DNA from: Mycolicibacterium sp. lyk4-40-TYG-92
GTDB taxonomy: Bacteria; Actinomycetota; Actinomycetes; Mycobacteriales; Mycobacteriaceae
Assembly (NCBI RefSeq): GCF_030209435.1
Contig: NZ_JARVRX010000010.1
Span: forward strand, 248,001 to 312,000
Reading direction: 5' to 3'
DNA length: 64,000 bases
The translations under genes and the position numbers were made by a program. Below are positions 60,031 through 64,000 of the stretch, piece by piece (position 1 is the stretch's first letter; the number at the start of each line of letters is the position of its first letter). The notes under the pieces are model-generated. The model was not told the origin of the DNA. It saw nothing but the letters and a program-made list of their open reading frames with translations, and did no database searches.

Positions 60031-60063
60031 GGTCGAGCACAAACAATGGGCACTGGAGATGAT

Positions 60064-60582
60064 GTGAGCGACACCGCCGAACCAACCGACAACGGCCGCG
60101 ATGGCCACTGGGATCGTGAGGCCTGGAATCTCGAACCGGATTCGATCGCGCTGGCGCTGGACGCGCTGAGTCCGCGCACGACGGGCGCGATCATTCGAGA
60201 GGCGTTTTACGGCACTCGTCGATTCGACGACTTTCAACGGCACTGCGGTGTCAGTCCAAGCGTGCTCGCAACGCGCCTTCGGGCATGCGTGGCGGACGGG
60301 TTGCTGCAGAAGGTGCCGTACCGGACGCCGGGCACGAGGGAGCGCGACGAATACCGGCTCACCGACAAGGGCCGCAGTCTGGCGCCGATACTGCTCGCGC
60401 TCAACGATTGGGCCGATCGATGGCTGCTCGAACCGGACGCCGCTACGGTCTCTCTGCGTCATCGCGACTGCGGGCAGCGGATCCATGCCACCGTCACCTG
60501 CGAGGCCGGGCATCAAGTGACGGCCGTGGCCGACATGGTCGCCGCGGCAGGCCCTGGCGCGCGCCCCGCGCACAAGCATTAG
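60064..60582 (+). CDS. HxlR-type winged-helix transcriptional regulator
   Basis: A 172-residue HxlR-family regulator. The DNA-binding core reads LDALSPRTTGAIIREAFYGTRRFDDFQRHCGVSPSVLATRLRACV, with a wing YRTPGTRERDEYRLTDKGRSL. Two cysteines (RDCGQR, VTCEAGH) in the C-terminal extension might sense a thiol-reactive ligand, as in some HxlR proteins. GGAG five bases before GTG 60064 supports this start; ATG 60046 is the alternative. It probably represses the divergent CrtI-like gene. Confidence 0.88.
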   Translation: MSDTAEPTDNGRDGHWDREAWNLEPDSIALALDALSPRTTGAIIREAFYGTRRFDDFQRHCGVSPSVLATRLRACVADGLLQKVPYRTPGTRERDEYRLTDKGRSLAPILLALNDWADRWLLEPDAATVSLRHRDCGQRIHATVTCEAGHQVTAVADMVAAAGPGARPAHKH

Positions 60583-60587
60583 CAGTC

Positions 60588-60601
60588 GCCCGATGACGGG
60601 C
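60588..60601. terminator. Weak hairpin between convergent regulators
   Basis: GCCCG (60588-60592) pairs with CGGGC (60597-60601) over four bases. It lies between the HxlR and TetR genes. The evidence is modest. Confidence 0.3.
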
Positions 60602-60683
60602 TTCGCTACCGTGACTGTCGCCTCACAGGCTGCAGGCGTCAGTTGGCGGCGCGCAATATCCGCTGCCGCGGAAGGTAATTCGC

Positions 60684-61343
60684 TTAGGCCTGGACGGCGG
60701 TGAGGATCGCCGTCAGCACGGTGACCAGTTCGGCAGAAGCGGCTGCTCTGCCGCGAGGCGTGATCAGTTCGCCGCGGCGTTCGTAGTCGGCGACGAGGGC
60801 GTACATCGCGGTGGCCATCATGGTGATCCGCCGCTTCTGCAGCCGACGGTGAGAGCGAATCTTGCGGTTCAGGCTCCGCAGGATCGTTGTCATGCCGGGC
60901 CAGTTCTCAATGCTGGACTCCGCCTCGGAAATCACCGGGTGGTGGCGGATCTGTTCGACGAAACGCGCGTAGTGTGTGGCGCCTTCGAGGTAGGGGATGG
61001 TCAACGCCGGCTCGGCCATGATGGTCAGCAGGTCGGAAATCGAGGGTTCATGGGCCGGAGCGATCTCGTCGAGTAATTGCATGCGACGGCGTTCCAGGCT
61101 GTCCATGCGTCGTTGCAGGGTGGCGGCGAGAAGGCCATCGAGATTGCCGAAGTGGTAGATCACCGCGGAGTTGTTGCGCTGTCCCGCGTGCGCCGCGATT
61201 TCGCGGGCGCTGACCGCCAATCCGCGTTCGGCCACAAGGAATTCGGTGGCATCCATGAGGCGTTCACGCGCGGGCGTCGCCGCGCCCGCCCGTGAGCGGT
61301 CCTCGGTATCGCGGCTCTCTGCCATCCCGCCATTAAACCACAT
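60684..61343 (-). CDS. TetR-family transcriptional regulator
   Basis: A 219-residue TetR regulator. The helix-turn-helix region is ATPARERLMDATEFLVAERG then VSAREIAAHAGQRNNSAVIYHFGNLDGLL; the rest is helical. The HFGN in place of the common HFxSK is a variant seen in this family. The ATG at 61343 overlaps the left arm of an inverted repeat; an ATG at 61325 is the alternative. It diverges from the kinase-like gene 81 bases away. It probably represses both. Confidence 0.88.
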   Translation of the reverse strand: MWFNGGMAESRDTEDRSRAGAATPARERLMDATEFLVAERGLAVSAREIAAHAGQRNNSAVIYHFGNLDGLLAATLQRRMDSLERRRMQLLDEIAPAHEPSISDLLTIMAEPALTIPYLEGATHYARFVEQIRHHPVISEAESSIENWPGMTTILRSLNRKIRSHRRLQKRRITMMATAMYALVADYERRGELITPRGRAAASAELVTVLTAILTAVQA

Positions 61344-61374
61344 GCTTTATTGACGGATTAAAGCATTCGCTTTA
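61342..61374. promoter_or_regulatory. Three-half-site TetR operator overlapping the tetR start codon
   Basis: ATGCTTTA (61342-61349) and TAAAGCAT (61359-61366) are a perfect eight-base repeat with a nine-base spacer. TAAAGC (61359-61364) also pairs with GCTTTA (61369-61374) over four bases. The left arm includes the first bases of the TetR start codon. Confidence 0.65.
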
Positions 61375-61423
61375 GTGTGGCGGACTGACGACACCTCCAG
61401 GCAGAGGTGGGAGATGAGGAACG

Positions 61424-62548
61424 ATGACAGAGTTGCCCATACCGCTGACCCCCGAGGAGTTCGACGAGTCGCTGGTTCAACGACTGGTGCGCACGAAGTA
61501 CCCCGACGTGACCGTGGAGCACATCCGGATCGTTGATGCGGCTCTGTCCAGCGAAGGGGAGCAACGGGTCTCGACTGCGCGGCGCATCGCGATGGACGTC
61601 GATTTCGCAGGCGGTGCTCCCCATCTGCCACAGCGGCTGATGGTCAAGGTGGCTCGGCCCGGCTTCGGCGATTTGCCGCTCTACGACAACGAAGTCAACG
61701 TCTATACGCGCCTGGGTGATGAGCTGCCGGTGAACACCCCCAGCTGTGTGGGTGGGTACCGCGACGTTGAGGGCAGTTCGTTTGGGTTGGTGCTGGAAGA
61801 CTTACGGCCGCGCGGTGCCGAATTCCCTTCCGTCCTGACCCCCACGAGCGCCGCGGACATCCGCGGGTTGCTCGATCAGCTGGCCGCCCTGCACGCCAGG
61901 TACTGGCAATCGTCTCGGTTCGATGACGACCTGGCGTGGGTGCATCCCCACATCAGCGGACCGTTGCACGAATTGTTCAATCACGAGGGCGGCGTACCGA
62001 TGTTGGTCAACTGGGAGATCCAGACGCAACAGTTCAAACGCGAACTCGTCGAATCCGTGGGTGAGACAGGCCAATCTCTGCTGCGCAATGTCGCACTGGC
62101 TCAGCAGCACCAAGCCGGCCTACCGCGCACGCTGGTCCATGGCGATACCCACATCGGCAACACGTACCGGATGCCTGATGGCAGCTATGGATTGCTCGAC
62201 TGGCAACTGACGTCGTACGGCTACTGCATGCACGACGTGGCCTACATCGTCATCACCGGTCTGTCCGTGCAGGACCGACGCGAGCACGAAACCGATCTGC
62301 TCTCCTACTACCGCCAGCGCCTCAGCCACCACGGCGTCACCGAGGCGCCGACACTGTACGAGCTCACCCAGGAATACCGCCTGGCCGCCGCGTGGTGTTT
62401 CTACATCGGCTGGCTCACCACTCCCATCGAGAACTACGGCTGGGAAATCAACGTGGCCAACCAAATCCGGCTGGCTACCGCCTACCGCGACTTGGAGTCC
62501 AAGGAAGCCTTCGCGCAACTCGAGGCGACGACGGCGGGGGAGCGATGA
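61424..62548 (+). CDS. Phosphotransferase (aminoglycoside/choline-kinase-like fold)
   Basis: A 374-residue kinase-like protein. The N-lobe includes LPQRLMVKVARPGFGD with its ATP-binding lysine; the catalytic loop is VHGDTHIGNTY and the metal motif is LLDWQLTSYG. This fits the APH/EcKL-type fold, often annotated as phosphotransferase or DUF1679 in steroid- and lipid-degrading actinobacteria. It may phosphorylate a hydroxylated small molecule. The start has GAGG-like purines upstream. Its stop overlaps the SnoaL gene (ATGA), so the two are coupled. Confidence 0.85.
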   Translation: MTELPIPLTPEEFDESLVQRLVRTKYPDVTVEHIRIVDAALSSEGEQRVSTARRIAMDVDFAGGAPHLPQRLMVKVARPGFGDLPLYDNEVNVYTRLGDELPVNTPSCVGGYRDVEGSSFGLVLEDLRPRGAEFPSVLTPTSAADIRGLLDQLAALHARYWQSSRFDDDLAWVHPHISGPLHELFNHEGGVPMLVNWEIQTQQFKRELVESVGETGQSLLRNVALAQQHQAGLPRTLVHGDTHIGNTYRMPDGSYGLLDWQLTSYGYCMHDVAYIVITGLSVQDRREHETDLLSYYRQRLSHHGVTEAPTLYELTQEYRLAAAWCFYIGWLTTPIENYGWEINVANQIRLATAYRDLESKEAFAQLEATTAGER

Positions 62549-62979
62549 TGACTGGGCATTCGCTACAAACTCTCAGCGATCGGACGGCGATCGCCGAATT
62601 GTCCTACCGCTATTCCCTGGCAATCGACACGAAGAACTTCGACGCACTCGATGATGTGTTCACCCCTGACGCGTACGTCGACTACCGGGCCATGGGCGGC
62701 ATCGCGGGATACTACCCAGAGGTCAAGCAGTGGCTGCGCGACACCCTGTCCTGGTTCAACGGCATGCTGCACATCACCACCAACCACATCATCACCGTCG
62801 AGGACGACGAGGCGACGGGGCGCTCCATCTGCCTGGCCCCGATGGCGCTCAGACTCGAACACCAGAAGGACCGAGTTCAGTTCTACGGACTCTGGTACCA
62901 CGACACCTACCGCCGGACGTCGAACGGATGGCGTATCACGACACGACGCGAAGAGAAGGTGCTCGACTACAACACCTGA
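62545..62979 (+). CDS. SnoaL-like (NTF2-fold) protein
   Basis: A 144-residue SnoaL-fold protein: IAELSYRYSLAIDTKNFDALDDVFTPDAYVDYRAMGG opens it, HITTNHIITVEDDEATGRSICL is the central strand pair, and YHDTYRRTSNGWRITTRREEKV ends it. It is like the protein at 32355 and unlike the ketosteroid isomerase, whose catalytic Tyr/Asp pattern is not kept. It may be a dehydratase or isomerase. The start is fixed by the ATGA overlap. Its end overlaps the convergent SDR gene by 13 bases. Confidence 0.82.
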   Translation: MMTGHSLQTLSDRTAIAELSYRYSLAIDTKNFDALDDVFTPDAYVDYRAMGGIAGYYPEVKQWLRDTLSWFNGMLHITTNHIITVEDDEATGRSICLAPMALRLEHQKDRVQFYGLWYHDTYRRTSNGWRITTRREEKVLDYNT

Positions 62980-63887
62980 GGAGCAGGGACTGACAGATCA
63001 GCGGCGGATTCGACATTCGATTGGTGACGCCTGACCGCGTGACGGTCGTGCCAGCCTGCCGGTGAGGCCAACTCGATTGCTCGTTGAATCGTGTTCGGCC
63101 GGAAGCCGATCCGCTCGATGAGCGGGCGAAAGACGCCGGGAGCCTTCGCGGCGAAGGTCAGCCTTTTGGGGACGATGATCTGTTCCGCGCGGCGTTCGAT
63201 CCCGCTGACGATCCCAGCGACGACGGTTTCGAGCGGGACCATTTTCCACAGCCCTTTATCGTTGCCGCCCCACAGTTCTCGACCTGCCGGGTCGGCGACG
63301 ACGTCGTCCATCAACGGTGTGCGGAAGAACGTTGGGTGGGCGCTGCCGACACCGACGCCGAGATGACGCAGCTCGAGGCGGATGCTGTCGCACATCGCCC
63401 ACGTTCCCGCTTTGCTGGCCGTGTAGGAGGCTTGCAGCGGCGAATGCGCGAACGCAGCCATCGACGAGATCGCGAGTAGGTAGCCGCAGTGTTCCTGCAC
63501 GTGGGGTAGGGCGGCGCGGAACGTGCGCCAAACACCGGTGAGGTTGACGTCGATGACGCGTTCGAACGCTGCCGGATTGAGGGTGGCCATCGGGCCGACG
63601 GTATCGATGCCGGCGTTGGCGATTACGACGTCGACCCCGTCGAAGTGCTTGGCTGCCTGTGCCATTGAATCTTCCAGACCGGCCATGTCGCGTACGTCGG
63701 CGTGAAAGCCCTTGGCGACTGCGTCGTCGCCGAGGCGGGCTGCCTGGGCGGTGGCGGCGGCGAGGTCCAGATCGAACAACGCCAAGTTGGCGCCGCGGCG
63801 GCGCAGAGCCAATGCCAGGGCGGAACCAAGGCCGCCGGTGGCACCGGTGATGACAACAGTGCGTCCGGTCAGGTCATAACGAGTCAT
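62967..63887 (-). CDS. Short-chain dehydrogenase/reductase (SDR)
   Basis: A 306-residue SDR. The cofactor motif is TGATGGLGSALALALRRRG, NAG occurs in VIANAGID, and the catalytic pair is in YTASKAGTW. A ~50-residue C-terminal extension (KAPGVFRPLIERIGFRPNT) is typical of the SDR5-like group that handles lipids. AAGGA precedes ATG 63887 by six bases. It is followed upstream by the hydrolase-like fragment on the same strand. The substrate is unknown. Confidence 0.9.
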   Translation of the reverse strand: MTRYDLTGRTVVITGATGGLGSALALALRRRGANLALFDLDLAAATAQAARLGDDAVAKGFHADVRDMAGLEDSMAQAAKHFDGVDVVIANAGIDTVGPMATLNPAAFERVIDVNLTGVWRTFRAALPHVQEHCGYLLAISSMAAFAHSPLQASYTASKAGTWAMCDSIRLELRHLGVGVGSAHPTFFRTPLMDDVVADPAGRELWGGNDKGLWKMVPLETVVAGIVSGIERRAEQIIVPKRLTFAAKAPGVFRPLIERIGFRPNTIQRAIELASPAGWHDRHAVRRHQSNVESAADLSVPAPQVL

Positions 63888-63916
63888 GGTTTCCTTCAAT
63901 CGATTTCAATGCGGGA

Positions 63917-64000
63917 TCAAGGGCCGACAGGGACGTGGCGATGCAGGAAGGCGATCTGGTCGGCGATGACGCGCTCGAACGGTGCGCCGACGTAGATGTC
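63917..64000 (-). CDS. C-terminal end of an unidentified protein (runs off the window)
   Basis: The last 27 codons of a minus-strand frame end at TGA 63917-63919 and read DIYVGAPFERVIADQIAFLH followed by a short tail. The FLH and GAPFERV wording resembles the end of some alpha/beta hydrolases, but the fragment is too short for a firm call. It lies 29 bases before the SDR gene and is probably in the same operon. Confidence 0.5.
   Translation of the reverse strand, partial: DIYVGAPFERVIADQIAFLHRHVPVGP

Overview
The window comes from a high-G+C actinobacterium, almost certainly a mycobacterium (Mycobacterium/Mycolicibacterium type). The evidence is a complete Mce lipid-import operon with two YrbE permeases and Mce-associated proteins, an MmpS-like secreted protein, and a secreted enzyme carrying a glycine-rich PGRS stretch. 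I saw no tRNA, rRNA, CRISPR array, insertion sequence or phage gene.

Layout. (1) 1-7.3 kb: a minus-strand block (acyl-CoA synthetase, zinc alcohol dehydrogenase, aldehyde dehydrogenase, enoyl-CoA hydratase) divergent from a HAPMO-type Baeyer-Villiger monooxygenase and an SDR. (2) 7.3-16.9 kb: a steroid-ring-type set (HsaA-like hydroxylase, HsaC-like extradiol dioxygenase, KSTD-like flavoprotein, KshB-like reductase) bracketed by two paralogous IclR regulators that share one operator sequence; the second is coupled to an HSL-family esterase. (3) 16.9-28.9 kb: the mce operon, closest by eye to the cholesterol importer Mce4, with two Mce-associated proteins and two secreted proteins downstream. 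(4) 29.3-41.2 kb: a PGRS-glycoside hydrolase 5 (endoglycoceramidase-like) fusion, two SnoaL-fold proteins of which one is a convincing ketosteroid isomerase, a KSTD-like flavoprotein, a luciferase-like monooxygenase, and an overlapping operon of sulfotransferase, alkylsulfatase-like protein and SDR. (5) 41.5-48.6 kb: a secreted protein, a DUF1254/1214 protein, a methyltransferase, an MFS transporter and a TPR protein. (6) 48.6-54.5 kb: an amine oxidase-DinB-PhzF operon and a LysR-controlled ADH-SDR-AhpD operon, more generic in content. (7) 54.6-64 kb: an SRPBCC protein, a DUF1214-SDR-sulfotransferase operon, a CrtI/RetSat-like flavoprotein facing an HxlR regulator, and a TetR regulator facing a kinase-like gene and a SnoaL gene.

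Together this looks like a region for import and catabolism of steroid- or terpenoid-like lipids: Mce import; isomerisation and dehydrogenation (KSI, KSTD-like proteins, SDRs); ring hydroxylation and cleavage (KshB-, HsaA- and HsaC-like); ketone-to-ester cleavage and oxidation of the fragment (BVMO, esterase, ADH, ALDH, acyl-CoA synthetase, enoyl-CoA hydratase). It is incomplete here: no KshA, HsaB or HsaD was found, so partners must lie elsewhere.

The most interesting unexplained signal is regulatory. Two palindromes recur between genes. Motif 1 is CCGCTSAGCGG, with five perfect copies and five one-mismatch copies; one perfect copy contains a stop codon. Motif 2 is (T)TCCCG-N5-CGGGA(A), with five sites, including ones ahead of the mce operon, the ketosteroid isomerase and its neighbouring flavoprotein. 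Neither matches the KstR consensus as I recall it, so they may mark one or two undescribed regulons.
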